A DNA stretch of 64,000 bases from Glossina fuscipes (taxonomy: Eukaryota; Arthropoda; Insecta; Diptera; Glossinidae), in contig NW_023998417.1 of NCBI RefSeq assembly GCF_014805625.2, positions 8,804,343 to 8,868,342 of the forward strand, written 5' to 3'. Below the pieces are notes generated by a model, which made no database searches, was not told the origin of the DNA, and saw nothing but the letters and a program-made list of their open reading frames with translations. Position numbers and translations under genes: made by a program. Positions 11,301 through 24,165 of this stretch are shown here, in pieces. The stretch's first letter is position 1. Each line of letters opens with the position of its first letter.

Positions 11301-14300
11301 ATTAATAAACGTAACTAAAAATGAAGAACAAAATAGAATAATAATTCATTTTCGTAGTCAATAAATTGATAAGCTGTGTGTACCACATACACAATAAAAA
11401 GTTTGGCTGAGAAATATTCGTCAGAAGCACCTAAGCGCACAGATAATACACAATGGTGCGTAATGCCCGTAGATCATTTTTTTTTTAATGGGTTAGTAGA
11501 TGCCGTGAACTTTGCAGAGTAAGGCAAAAAAGTGTTGTGCTTTAAAATGTCGAGTTTTGTCACAAACACTCCGAGAAGACCTGTGGCCATGTCAGATGAA
11601 CTTTTGCGGGAAAATTACAGCTTCGCCTGTGTCTGTTAGCTTATTTATTTCGCTAACAGATGTCTTTAGAAAGAGTTCATACGTTTCCAAAGAAAAATCT
11701 TGAAGTGAACGTAGTTTTATCGAGACGATAAGGATTCGAAAGGAGTTAATACTTTTTGCAAGGGCAGCTGCCTATAAAAACAGTTAAGAAATGTGATTAT
11801 CAAATCGGCATATTCGGGCTCAATGCGGTACACCAGACTTTAATTGCGACACCAGATTTAATTGAGTTGGTCGTAGCTGTAGTGAGTTCGATCTGTGTAC
11901 GCATAGTGTTTACCAATTGAATGCATTTGCAGCCTACTTTTCTCTTCCCGCTTTTTTCCGACCACCGCCGTAATACGTACGCAGGGGACATCTCCCCTAC
12001 AGCTTCAGCCTTTAAAGTAAGTCGTGCGTATTTTTTCAGTATTCTAAACTACAGACTGAAGGCAATGATATTCCCTAAGAATCTTATCAACGCTCTTTTT
12101 TGCACGTTTTAGCCTCTTTGTTGCGAATGATTTTGTGTAGTTTTTTTCGAAACAATCCATGATCGATACTTATCGCGAACGATAGTCGTTTGGCTTTACG
12201 TCTCGGAATAATGCTTTATACTCATTCTCAGCTGCTGAACTCTGAAATATTCGATGACTTCGAACGCAATGTAATTTGCGCCTAAAGCTGAGCAATAGAC
12301 AGTATTTTTTGTTTACTCCTAAAATTAGGCACTGGTTTTTTTTTCAACTCAAATTTAAAATTCATTAGCGGAATTTTGTAATTTGTTGCTAAACGTGTGA
12401 CAACAAAATGAAAATTAGTATAAACTCAAAAAAAAAAAAAATTTTAAATTGATATTTGTTTCATAGAATTGAATTTTTGAGCTAAATTGCGCTTTAAAAA
12501 ACTAAAAAACCAAATCGAATGCAAAACCATCCATTATTTAAAATCATGTCAAGATCATTGCCATAAGTTGTGTGATTTCCACTTTTTCTTATGATTGATA
12601 ACTAAACTAACAATTAATTATTGTTTTTTTTTTTTTTAATTATTTCGATTTATACTTAATTTGACACTAATATTGAAATTCTTTTCGTTTTTATTTACAC
12701 GTTTTGCTTACATTTACCACTCCTAGTAGTAGTGTTTATTATTGCTTTTTCGTATGGAATTCACAAGAAAGGAACACACACACAATAAAAATGTTTATAT
12801 ATTTTTTGTCGTTTTTCAGCAAAGAGATGTAAACGGCATCGATAACCCTCAAAACAAATGCTAAAATTACTGAACAACATGCAACATAAATGTGCTTTTA
12901 AATCTTGTGTAATTGTTACCAGCGTGAGTGTTTTTTATATATATATACATACATATTTATGTATGTCAGTATTCGCGAATCACAAATGTTAATTTGCATT
13001 ATTCATGAATTTGCTATTGTCGTACTATATGGTTGTTAAAATGCTGTGCGGTGTTTTAATTTGAAAAAGAAAACGAAAACAACGAAAATGAAAATGAAAA
13101 CAATAACAACAACAAAAAGAATTAACAACAAAATTAATGCTGCATATCGTGATAATTTATTATGTTTGTTGAGGGTGTTGCTGTGTGTAACAAAATATTG
13201 TTGTTTACACCTGCCCTATGTTTATATAAACATGATCTTGACGCTGGTTGGTTGAATGCTTAGTTGGTTTTCGCTAATGAGTGTTTACAAATTATAACTA
13301 ACGGCTGTATGTTTTTTCCATTTATTGATTTATTGAAATTCTCTTAAGTTGCTTTTTAAAACAATTACACGGTTGAGAATTTGTTGTTACCCTCTGATTA
13401 TTTTTTTTTTTCCTGCTATTAATGTCGATCATCGATGCAATTTCGTTCAAGGTTAACCATTACGTTTGTACATATATATATATTGATTGTATTTGGACAC
13501 ACTAGCCTTTACACAGGCGTATGAGTAATATTTATATTTAAAAATGTTTTCATTCATATTACGTGCGGGTCATTCTGCTACATACAATAAATATGTTTTA
13601 AGTCATCATCTCTCTCACATGAAGTTAGAGTTTAATAAAACCTTAGTTGGTGCAGCCGTAGTTGATGTTTAAGTATTTTAAAACTTTCAGAGCCATGTCA
13701 GAGTCATTAAATTTTATTTTCAATTTTATTCATAAAAAAAATATTTCATCGATAAGAAATTTTTTCTATGAACTGATTAGATATCAAAATATCCGCTTGT
13801 AATGAATATAAGATATCCGCTATAGAGTGATGCTTGAATACTTTTGGCTTTATTTCTTCCTACCTTTGTGAATGTTTGATTTCATTTTTGCTTCTTGTCT
13901 TCCTCGTCATTTTTTTCCCGGTCGCTTGTGATTAATATAAAGTTATAGCCCATAGTTAAAATACGCAGTGCAATCATCAAAAAGCTTAATGAAGAATTTT
14001 TCAACTTTTAAATCCATTATAACACATGCAGAGATTAGTGCATGCTACTCACGGTAATGTCGTTATTGACTTAATACTACAACTACCGACGTTGTGCATT
14101 TACTTATCAGAGAATCATTTTGATCGTATATGTTTGTCGAGATGCCATAGCCGCAAAAGTCAAAGTAGGAAGCTGAAATTTGGCATAAACATTACTTGGT
14201 CGATTAAGAATCCAATGCAAAAAAAAAATTGTCGCGATCCGTCTACATACAAAGCCAACATAATTGAGAAATTAAAATCACCTTGAAAAGAAAGGACAAA

Positions 14301-15400
14301 TTTTCTCCTAATTTCGTCCACAAGATTGGATTCGCCTAAAAATGTTAGGCGCGTTAAAAACCCATATGCAAGCTTGATCCAAGAAAGATGCCAATCGACT
14401 TATTAACGCGCAGCATTTCTAATTTACTTCTAATTTCTTTGCGATTGGGTGAAAAAAGCTGCTAATGTACGTTATTAGGATAAACGGGAAACTAATTGGA
14501 ATTAAAATTTAATCGCAAATTGTGCGTGTGAGTTGGAGTGAATGTGAAGACGATCCTGAGTCACAGTTTTTCATAAATATTTTCACGAGGCCGAGAGTTA
14601 CAGACAAAGATATAAAGAAGACTTCTGCCTCTTTCCAAAGTTGTTTCAATTTTCTACCGATCACGCCCAATTCTTGATCGATCAGAAAACGTCTTTGCAT
14701 AATATCAGATTTCTATCTTGCGATTGTAGCGAAACGACAAAAATATGGAATCAAAATGATACCCTTTGGTTGAAATAGGTATCGGCATCGACATCTCGGA
14801 AATAAGACAATGAATATAGGGATTTAAAGGTCTTCTCATCTAAATAACTGACACCAACCCATTTTGAAACATTGTGTTTTTTTCAGGATCACGAATTCAA
14901 ATGACGTACTGTTGGTTAAAATTATTATTAAACTGAAAACTTCATATAGAAAATCAATCCTAAGTTCACATTTTTTTTTTTTGTGTTGTTAGGCTAAGTG
15001 TTAGGCTAAGACCTCGATCACAATTACTTTGCTTAGAGCATTCAACATGGGCTTAATGTTAAGCTCGATCTGGAAAATTGTGCAAACATAAATGTAGCAA
15101 ACACATACCACATCCACATGTAAAAATGTGCTCTTTATCAGCTTTAAAAAAAAAAGTATTTTTGTTAATTTTTTTTAGAATAATATAATAACATATTGTG
15201 TTTTCATATCTTTCTACTCAAACATAATGGAATTAAATTGAAATGATGTCGATATTGACAGCCAGAGTATCAAAGGTTTACATTAACTTCAATTTTCTTG
15301 TCTGATAATTTTTTTTTTTTTGATTACGTGCAAGCAACTTTTACCAATTTATAAAAATATCGAGTAAAAAATTTACACAAATTATCGACGTGATGCGTGC
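8359..15400. other. non-coding AT-rich region
   Basis: About 7 kb with no credible exon. The stretch 10.0-11.3 kb is dominated by A-rich low-complexity sequence. A (TA) and T-rich texture continues to 13.6 kb. Open frames here (9207-9395, 11512-11703, 11921-12112, 14026-14286, 14509-14700) have no recognisable domains or exon structure. Two neighbouring copies of TTAGGCTAAG occur at about 14990-15010. Confidence 0.5.
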
Positions 15401-16100
15401 AAACTATTACATATGGGCGAGCCCGGCATTGAGGGCACCCGTGTACTAAAGCAAATGACTGAGTTGTTACAGTTATATTCGCTCCTTTCATGTTCAATAA
15501 AAGGCGGCAACGAAAAAAGAAATACAAACCGATTTTCGTTGAACAGAACATATATTCTTCAGATATCCGTACCATTTATGCCGGCTAAATTAGAGTGTAG
15601 CTCGCATGTGTGGGCGGGGGCCTCTAAACCCTGTCTATACATGTTCGACCGCTTTTGGGTGACGAAAGTGTGTTTAAAATCTCTCAATACCCTCGACCAT
15701 CGGAGTAATGTGCGCTGTGTGTTGCTTACGCATAAGTGCATTTAGGGCAAGGGTTCAACAAAGACAAAAAAGGTGTGCCCATCAACTAAGCTCTTTACCA
15801 GGAGTAAAGGCAAGTCTTTCTCAGCGTTCCCACTCACTCGGCCTGGAATTGTCGGCACATCGCATGTACACCACCGCATCACCTCATTCTTCAATTACAC
15901 TGCCCGCCTCTGTAATAATCTACCAGTAGCGGTCTGTGGGTTCCGCTTTTAAGTCAAACATCCATAAGCACTGCTCCACCTTTTCATCCCTTTTTAGCTA
16001 TAAGCATTCGTGACCGCCATCGTACATGTGATATCCCCCGAGTAACTGATCATAACAAAGTAAAATCTTTCTTTCACAGGTATATAGGGCTCGTTAATGC
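15400..16100. other. GC-richer patch, possible decayed mobile element
   Basis: Base composition here approaches balanced, in contrast with the flanks. Overlapping open frames occur on both strands (plus 15413-15745, 110 codons; plus 15708-15929; minus 15324-15575; minus 15559-15741), which is what a higher GC content alone produces because stop codons become rarer. I find no reverse transcriptase, integrase or transposase motif and no terminal repeats, so a decayed element is an inference from composition only. Confidence 0.3.
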
Positions 16101-18414
16101 TGCATAGGATGATATCTGCCATAAACTGTTTTATGGTTTGCTATAAGCGTGTTTGTAGGCAAAACGAATGCTTGCAATAAATTTCATCTTTCTAGCTACG
16201 GTCATGACTGCTCAAACTAAGCAGAATGTCGATGCCGATGGACGCATCTGATTAAATTAAGTCAAACTTTTGCAATAATTAAAATTCTATAAACATTTTA
16301 AGAAGCAATTATAAACGGGAGGACAAGTCTAGCAAACAAGTTGACATGTGGTAAACACATTTCACTTACCGCCATAAAAGGATTAATAACAAATAATTTT
16401 ATGCTCATCTGCAGCAAACGTTATAAGAAACTTTTCATACCGATATCCTTTGATCAGTGGAGGTACAACTATAAATCAAAGAGACCGCATCGTTACTTTT
16501 TCTTGTCTCGTAACTTAAATACAATTGTATGTACATACGCAAACTACAATTACATACACAAAAGCATAATTTCCGTTTTGTCAATTAGTTATGCAAAGTA
16601 AAAATGAAACAAGAAAAAAAAACAAAAACAAAAGTATGGCAAAAAATATTACCAACGAAAAAAGGTAACCAAAAAAAAAAAAAAAAAAACAAAAAAATTT
16701 CAGAAACCGTTTGACAATTGTCTTAACAAAGGTGTTAAAATATCATCGCAATGGGGTAAGCTTCATATATGTGTGTGTATATATGAATGTGTGCAAGAAA
16801 ATAAAATAAACTAAAAGCAAGGAAAAGTAACAACAACAACAATAAAGAATCGAGCTAATCAGTAGCCAAACCCAGAAACCAAACACATCCAGCCTACACA
16901 CTCTATAGCTATAAAGTGTTTACGTACGCTTAACTTACGTGCATAGCACACACTAGCACACGTTGTATAAACATAAAAAGGCGAAAAAAAAACAATTTAC
17001 ATAAATAGCTCTTGGTTTGCATTGAACCGCAAAGCAAAGCAGTGAAGAAACAAAAATAAATATGCGCCCAGTTCTACATTAAAACCATAAAAGTCTACAA
17101 TGAAAGAGAAAAAAGAAAGCGAAAAACGCGTCAAAATTATAATATTTCAAGAATTGTAAAGTAAATCGCGGTATCTGGTTAGTTTATTTCTGTTTTTTTT
17201 TTTTTAATTTCTTCGTTTTTCAACCAAAACTTGAGATTTACTTACTATTTTAGCTTTTAATCAGGATTGAAAACCACTTTACGCTATACATAGATACTTA
17301 TAGGTTTTTTTTTTTTTTCTTTTTTTTATTCTTATAGAGCTATGAGTCATGGCACGCATTACCATAGACAGGCATTCCCCCAAAAAAAAAACCTAGGCGC
17401 AAACATTTTTACATTTATGTAGATGCTTATGCAACAAAAACAAGAATAATCGCTTTTTATGAACATATATATATATATGTAGCTATTCGCGCGCGCGTTT
17501 GTGTGTGTGTGTGTTTATGTTATTGGCTTTTGTGCTTTTTTTCTGCTGTGTACAATTCTGGCCAAGTGTTCACGCGCCAACAACAACAACAGCAACAGCT
17601 GGCTGGCTTGCTGGCTTGCTGGCTGTTGATGCTGATTATATGCGGTTTATTTACATTTACGAGTACGACTATGCATAGCGTTAAGCTTGTGCTGCATGCA
17701 ACATGTTTTACACATGGTTCTCGTATATATATGTTTGTACAAGTATGCTGTCATTTTCGCGCGCACGTGTGTGTGTGCATGTGTGTGGTGTGTAGCATAA
17801 CTCTCTAGTGCATACTGTTCAAGGTGTATGCACTTACGTACGACTTACGAAGCAACGATTCAAAAATGTGAATGAACAAAATTACTATCAAACAGCACTA
17901 AAGCAAAAAAAAAAAAAAAAAAAAAAAGAAAAGAACACAACAATCACATTTATTTACTATTCATTATTTACTGTTTTATTGTGTCTGCTGCTGCTGCTGC
18001 TGTTGTTGACGCTGCTACTATTGTGTACCATGTATCTGTGTCAAAGTACGCTCAAGCTTACGTACGTATATCGGCAACAAAAAACCCTAAAACTGGTTTC
18101 TTTTTTTTATTTTTTTCTCTTTCATTCAATTGCAAAACATTGTCTCGGCTACAGTTTGAAATGGAAATGAAAAGCACACGTGTTTTAGCCACAATTGTTT
18201 TCGTTGGCGGTCTGTTTAAAAAGTGCTCCTTGCAAAAAAACACAAAAAAAAAAAAAGCATATAAAATAAACTAAAAAAAATAAAATAATAAAAAATAACC
18301 TAAAAAACAAATTTTCCATTCTCTACTATGTCGTATATTATTTGGTTTAGATACGTTTTGGTGGTACCTTCTAAAGTCCACGGAATGTTTTCGCATTCGC
18401 ATTCTTTTTTTTAT

Positions 18415-18445
<31 letters not shown>

Positions 18446-19080
18446 TTTGGCCAACTGGCAACAAATTGGGGACAACTTCAAATGTTTATTAATGGATTTT
18501 GCAAATTGATTTAACACCTTTTGTGGAAAAAAGGGCAATTGTTGCAATAAATGAAATGTTAAATATCGATGAATATGGGTCACAAAGGTATCTATCTCCT
18601 GCAATTACTTAGCCATTCAGAGGAATTGCTTTAACAATTTATTATTTTCAAGAATTTTTTTTATCAACAAATATTAACCTAAAGAAATTGACTGCAATTG
18701 ATATGAAAATGATTGAGATTTATTATTATGTTTTTACATGAAATGAAATCTTGTTGCATTTAATTAAATTGAAATTATGATCTTTAGCAAGAGATGAATA
18801 AGAGAAAATGAATATAGAAAAAAAAGAAAAAAGAAAAAAAAAATTGAAAAGAAGAAAATCGTAAACAATTATATTAGTGTTGAAGTGAATTTTTAATTCC
18901 ATCTGAAGCATGAATAAAAAATTCAAAGAATTTTTAACTAACGGGTTGGCTGGTAGCTGACTGAGGACTACACCCGCTTGGAATTTGTACGAAAGTTTTT
19001 TATCTTAGTTGCAAGTTATGCATTGTGAGATATTAATTTGCCTAAAGAGAATCGTAAATTGTTAAATTAACAAATAAAAA
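16101..19080. other. non-coding region rich in simple repeats
   Basis: No gene seen. It holds poly-A runs (16669-16689, 17907-17926), a GC/GT alternating tract at about 17489-17515, CAA/CAG repeats at 17580-17598, GCTGGCTT repeats at 17597-17630, a CTG run at 17987-18009 and a T run of nearly 30 bases at 18411-18439. These explain the open frames at 17503-17808, 17808-18170 and 17981-18274. Confidence 0.5.
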
Positions 19081-19084
19081 TATT

Positions 19085-19320
19085 ATATAGTACGGCACGG
19101 CCCAGCATTGAATACCCTACACGATTTCGCTTGATACAGCTATTCATTTAACGTGATATGAGAGAAGTGGTCGCAGACGTGGTTCAACCTTAATCATCTT
19201 GAATAGCATTCGACCTTAGGCCGAAACCCACCGATCTACTAAATTTCATCAAAACATCTTAAACTGTTGCTACCTGTAGCTTAACACAAGGATGGCGCAC
19301 AAGCAGACAAGCTCGATATA
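19085..19320 (+). repeat. decayed copy of a dispersed element (AAATTTCATCAAAACATCT motif)
   Basis: The segment contains TAAATTTCATCAAAACATCT followed about 45 bases later by ACAAGGATGGCGCACAAGCAGACAAGC. The segment at 25610-25770 has the same order: AGTTTCATCAAAATATTTC followed about 35 bases later by a GGACAGACGGACAGACAAAC tract. This pairing resembles a repeat family widespread in fly genomes, recalled from memory. No ORF or terminal repeat is evident. Confidence 0.4.
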
Positions 19321-19601
19321 AAAAAAAGGTGTGTTTATCTTCGGTCCTCCTGGGTATTGTGCACGGACTTAAGATACTTTTGTACTACATGGGTTTAATA
19401 ACACACACCCCTACACATGTTCAGCGTATTTTTTTTTTTTTTTTTTTAATAAGGATGTCCTCTGACTTTTTAAATTAATTGCAAAAGAATATTCGAATTG
19501 ACTTGAAAACTCAATTCTCACTGTAAATGGCATCTAATGAACCTTATAATATATTCAACGTCATAGTTTTGATCTACGAGGTGCTAAAGTTACTTCACGT
19601 C

Positions 19602-19621
19602 ATATATATATATATATATAT
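19602..19621. repeat. (TA)n microsatellite
   Basis: Ten TA units in a row. Confidence 0.9.
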
Positions 19622-19978
19622 GAGAGGTTAGTCATTTAAAATAGGTATAATGAATGGTTGATAACAGGCAATGAATTGAATCATTATTATAAAAATAAAA
19701 CACAAATATACAAGTAAATAAAGTAATATAATAAACGAGTGTATGTATGTAAAACAGAATTGTGAAAAAAAAAAAAAAAAAATAGTTTCTTTTCTAACAC
19801 AAACATTAGTTAGACCTTCGCCTTGCCTTTAAAAAGATCGCAATTCCTTAACTGAAACAAAATCAAATGGAATTTCCGATATATTATAGTTATATGTAAT
19901 ATATATCTACCTTATATATCTAATTGTTTGTAAACAAAAACCTACCGCAGAGTTTTTGATAAAACCTAAAAATCTTTC

Positions 19979-19981
<3 letters not shown>

Positions 19982-20013
<32 letters not shown>
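19982..20013. repeat. (CT)n microsatellite, 16 units
   Basis: An uninterrupted CT run. On the other strand it is a GA tract, the kind bound by GAGA factor in flies, so a chromatin role is possible but unproven. It also explains the Arg/Glu-repeat open frames on the minus strand at 19907-20120. Confidence 0.9.
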
Positions 20014-20015
<2 letters not shown>

Positions 20016-20230
20016 ATACACGTAATGTTTGGAGGTAAAATTGATATAAGGTATAAAATTTTTTTTTTTTTTTCTTTTATTATTATTAATTCGAAAAGCA
20101 AAAAAGAAAAGAAATTCCAAACTTTATAAACCTAGGTCCGGTCTATATTATAAATAACGAATAATTTATGCAAAAGCACGTCGTTTACAAACATATTTAC
20201 ATACATTATGGGTTATTAATACGTGCACAA

Positions 20231-20235
<5 letters not shown>

Positions 20236-20262
<27 letters not shown>
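20236..20262. repeat. (AC)n microsatellite
   Basis: About 13 AC units followed by GCGCAC. Confidence 0.9.
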
Positions 20263-20479
20263 GCGCACATTCAACGAACAATATCTTTTTGAGTGATACG
20301 CGATCGTGTAGTAAGTAAATTTAAATGTTCAGTGGTCTCGATAGCCAGAGCCAAAATAGAAATTTTAATAATAAACTGATAGAAGGAAAAAAAAAAAAAC
20401 AAAATAAAATAATAATAATAATAATAAAATCTAGGTTAAAATATAAATAAAAATTTAAAAAAAAAATATCAATAGAATG

Positions 20480-20480
<1 letters not shown>

Positions 20481-20520
<40 letters not shown>

Positions 20521-20521
20521 C
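20481..20521. repeat. (ATC)n microsatellite, about 13.7 units
   Basis: A perfect ATC trinucleotide array. The poly-Met stretch in the minus-strand open frame at 20321-20584 is a reading of this array and not a protein. Confidence 0.9.
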
Positions 20522-21084
20522 GACTACTACTTGTATAAAATTGCAAAATAAAACGTAAATGAGAAAGAAGAAGAAAGAAAACAAATACCAGATAAAGGGG
20601 CAAAAATTTTTACTACGATCATATGTTTGAACTCATTTTTGTGCATGAGATCTCATCATTTTAATGTAAATAAGTATTGTAAGCGAAATGAATGCGGCAC
20701 ACAACTGAGAAAGTTATAAAAACCTGATAAACAATTTTGAAAAAGTCAACTGACGTCAAACGTTTTTCTTTTAATTTCTTTCATTTATTTTATTTCACAT
20801 ACACTTTTTTTTTTTTTAATTACGTTCAGAAGTTGCAATATGAGCAATGCACTGACTGCCAAGTTTATATGTAAAAAGATAACGACGACTTGTTAACTAC
20901 TCAGATTACTTATTACTTATGCGCGATCAACTGTTTTTTTTTTTTTTTTTTTCAATTGTAAGCTCAGAGTTCATTACTCTTTTCATTTGAGGTAAAGTAT
21001 TAACGTAAATATATATGTAAAACTCATGCACAAACACAAACGCATATATGTATACATATAGATAGGGACACCACCACTCCACTA

Positions 21085-21139
21085 GCACTTGCACTTGCAC
21101 TTCCACTTCCACTTCACTTCACTTCACTTCACTCCACTC
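21085..21139. repeat. CACTT-type pentanucleotide array, partly degenerate
   Basis: Units of GCACTT, CCACTT and CACTT follow each other, grading from hexamers into pure pentamers. Confidence 0.8.
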
Positions 21140-21390
21140 AATTTATAGAGTCAACATTTATTTACTCTTATTAATTGTTCACACCTGTTGCATATTTATT
21201 TGTGTATGCGTTTTTCATAAATCTTTTCAATTATCATATTACTTATCTCCATAATCGTCTACCTACCATCAGTAACAGAATACCACACAAGCAACTCCCA
21301 GCAAAGTTACTAATGTTATTACAGTAATTTTTGGAGTCTTTTAGCATTGGCTAGTAGTCGGGTAACTTAATTTTATCGTAGCATTTGTCA

Positions 21391-21399
21391 TATTTATTA

Positions 21400-21440
<41 letters not shown>

Positions 21441-21616
21441 TTCGCCAGAGAATAAATTCTAAGGCTAAAGTCTTAAAGAACTAGCATCTAAGGCTTTAGG
21501 CTTTCGGTTTTCGGCTTTTTTTTTTTTTTTTATAAGAACACAACCGAACTTGAGATTTGCACCCACGACCACTGAGTTGCTAGTCGAGACTCTTGCCTAT
21601 TCGGTCACTTGAAATA
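21391..21616 (-). repeat. tRNA-derived SINE copy A, with (ATT/TAA)n 3' tail
   Basis: Read on the minus strand: a tRNA-like head with A-box GTGACCGAATAGGC, then GTCTCGACTAGCAACTC, B-box-like GGTGCAAATCTC and AAGTTCGG. A non-tRNA body follows, including CTTAGATGCTAGTTCTTTAAG and AGAATTTATTCTCTGGCGAA. It ends in a TAATAATAA tail of more than 40 bases. An internal poly-A run of 16-18 bases interrupts the body. The same head or body recurs at 39196, 42424, 54156 and 61980. This is the most complete copy with a clear tail. Confidence 0.75.
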
Positions 21617-24060
21617 GAAATTACTTCTCTATGAATCTTTCATACTTATTTCAGAGGATGCACACATATACATGTGTGTATGTTATCAAAATCTTTTGCC
21701 TGATATCGGACTAAGCGTTTTCTCTTAAAGGCAGGTGGTGTTAGAGGTGCTAAAATTTTGGCAAGGATAACTGTGGCTGAGGGCAGGCAAGTTAACCTTG
21801 AGCTCTTTTTTAGTAGCCTTAGTGGATGATGCTAATCAAAGCTTTAACTCCGAACGTCCATCATGCAGTTGGTCACTCTTGTAATACTCTTTGAGAAGTA
21901 TTAAATCCCATTCATGTGCATTTGACTTTTATGACTAACTCCTCGTTTTGTTTCAATTAGGCTTAATATTTTTTTAGCAACTTTGTTTTATAATAAAACT
22001 ACCATCGGAACGATCTTCTAACAACCATCAGTTCGGAATACTAAAATTAATATAAAATCTAAGCAACTATAACAGAAAGACATATTGTTTTATTTTATGA
22101 ACCGTGACCGATCACAATCCGTATCCTTGAATCGAACATCATGCTATCACAAATCACAAGACAGTGACAAGAATTTTTAATTTTTGCGCTTCTCCAGATT
22201 TAGTAAAAAAGTAAAGTGCGGGAAAACTTCATGCTCTGGACTCTAACTTAGGGATCTTCAAAGAACGTCTTTTACTTAATGTTTTAAGCAAAGCTTTTCT
22301 TAAACGCTAATCACACTTTTTTTGGGTAAATGCATTTTTTTTTTTCAGTTCAGTTCAGTCAAGTTACATAATTATTATTATTTTTATACATATGTATATA
22401 TATATATATACATTTCGTGTTTTAAATGTGTTTCGGAAATTCCCTAATGAAGTGAAATTAAGTTTAAATATTAATTTAAAAAGTACTAAACGCTAAGTGC
22501 TAAGACCTACTCGCGACAGATAAGATAAATATAGATCGGAAAGATACTAAGTCTCTTTTAAATAACATATGTGGATAAATTTGAGATGCCAAGTTGGAGT
22601 TTTAGTTTATTGATTAGAACTCTAATCATTGATTAATTTAAGTAACGATTGCATGTGACTTATATAAGTATATAAAACTTTTTTTGTTTTTTCTCTCAAA
22701 CTTCCTTGTCCTTATATACGAGATGTGGATTTATTTTCGATTAAAATTATTTGCGTTGTTATAAGTTAAAGTTTTTTTTGCTCTTGATCTCTATGACATA
22801 ATAAATAATAGTCAAAGATCTTGAAATTGATCTGTTCATTAACATTAATCAACTTAATATTAAGCTATCGAATTACTGTCAGAGTTCATAAAATTTTCAA
22901 TATATATATATTTTTTTTTTTTTCACCTCTTAATATAAAAGCATATTAATTTCATCATTTTGTTGGTAACGAATCGAGGACCGAATGTTGGTTGAGTTGT
23001 AATTAAAGTGAAGTTTTTTTTTTTTTTTTTCTATATATCTTTTTAAGTTCAGTTCAAGATGATGTTCAATTAGTGAGGTGTTGATGATTTGGTGGAACTC
23101 TTTAAAGATTATGCTGTAGATTAATGCGAGAATGATAAAGGACTAAGTAAAAGTTAGGATCGAGTTAACGATTTTCTATTGCTGTTATAGGTTTTATGCT
23201 ATGCGATATGCGCGATAATAAATGAGTGTAGTTGTAAATCGGAAGTAAGCAAATATATTAGATTGCTATCGAAATGTTCTAAGAAGCGACAGACTCTCAT
23301 AGAACGATCCGTGTACGTTTAATTTTGACACATTTTTCGAGTCTATTAAAGCATGTCTGTCCATCTGTCTATATAATGTGTATTCATCTGTTTTTCTGCC
23401 CCGGCTGTTTTGACCCGAGCACGAATTCTATTAAAACCAAGCTTCAATCCGGCCATTTTGACAAACGCTGCCCATATAGCGTACTATTTGCAAAATAGTT
23501 GGCGCACGTTCTACTTAAGGGCAAGCAAAAAAATCAGCAAATGAATGCCTCGGGCTTTTCGGGCCAGTCGCCGCGCACAATGAGATAGTTTCTTATGAAG
23601 GGTGCTGTCAATTACATAAATGTATTACCAAAAATGCATAAGATAGCTGAAATGCATCGAGTGACTTGAGTTAAGATCCTTGTCTTGCCCTACAGTTAAA
23701 TGTCGTACGCATGCGCTATCGCCTTTAGAAATTACTTAGAATGGGCATTAGAATGGCAATGTGCCTTAAATGAGTTTCAAAAACAAGTTTTTATTTTCAA
23801 TCTCTTGCTCGTCTCTTTTTATTTCAGTTTGAATTCTCTTTTTTCCTACAAATATAAAAAGAAAATTGCATAAATGCCTTTGGTAACCGAATTTTTCTCT
23901 TCCTTCTTTAATGACGCGTCAATGACTCAGGGGACGTTACCTATAACTGCATAAGTAACAAGCTATTGTATCAGAGAGAAAGAAGTGGGGGAAGAGAGAT
24001 AGAATAAAACTAAAAAATGGTGGACGCTTTTATATGCACGATTGGTGAGTGTAACGCCTT
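21617..24060. other. non-coding region
   Basis: No credible exon. T runs at about 22339-22347, 22911-22923 and 23013-23030, and a TATG/TA tract near 22391-22412. Nothing else stands out. Confidence 0.5.
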
Positions 24061-24074
24061 GATCTATTGAATCT

Positions 24075-24165
24075 TCGCCCCCATATGCCAAATGGGCGTG
24101 GACTCGAACCTGGATATGTTGAAGTCAGCTAGTCACCCCTCTTATCTAGTCGGCCATGTAGTAGT
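24075..24165 (-). repeat. tRNA-like SINE head, related family (copy F)
   Basis: On the minus strand an A-box-like TGGCCGACTAGATAAG (about 24157-24142) is followed 30-odd bases later by a perfect B-box GGTTCGAGTCC (24110-24100). The spacing and order match tRNA-type RNA polymerase III promoters. I cannot fold a paired acceptor stem around it, so it is more likely a SINE head than a working tRNA gene. The A-box resembles that of the copies at 39196 and 61980 (TGGCCGAGTAGGC), but the DNA between the boxes and after the B box differs. Confidence 0.5.

Noticed and set aside
20321..20584. Minus-strand frame with a poly-Met stretch
   Set aside because: It is a direct reading of the ATC microsatellite at 20481-20521 between A/T-rich flanks.
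24075..24165. Functional tRNA gene
   Set aside because: A and B boxes are present, but no paired acceptor stem could be found; a SINE head explains it better.
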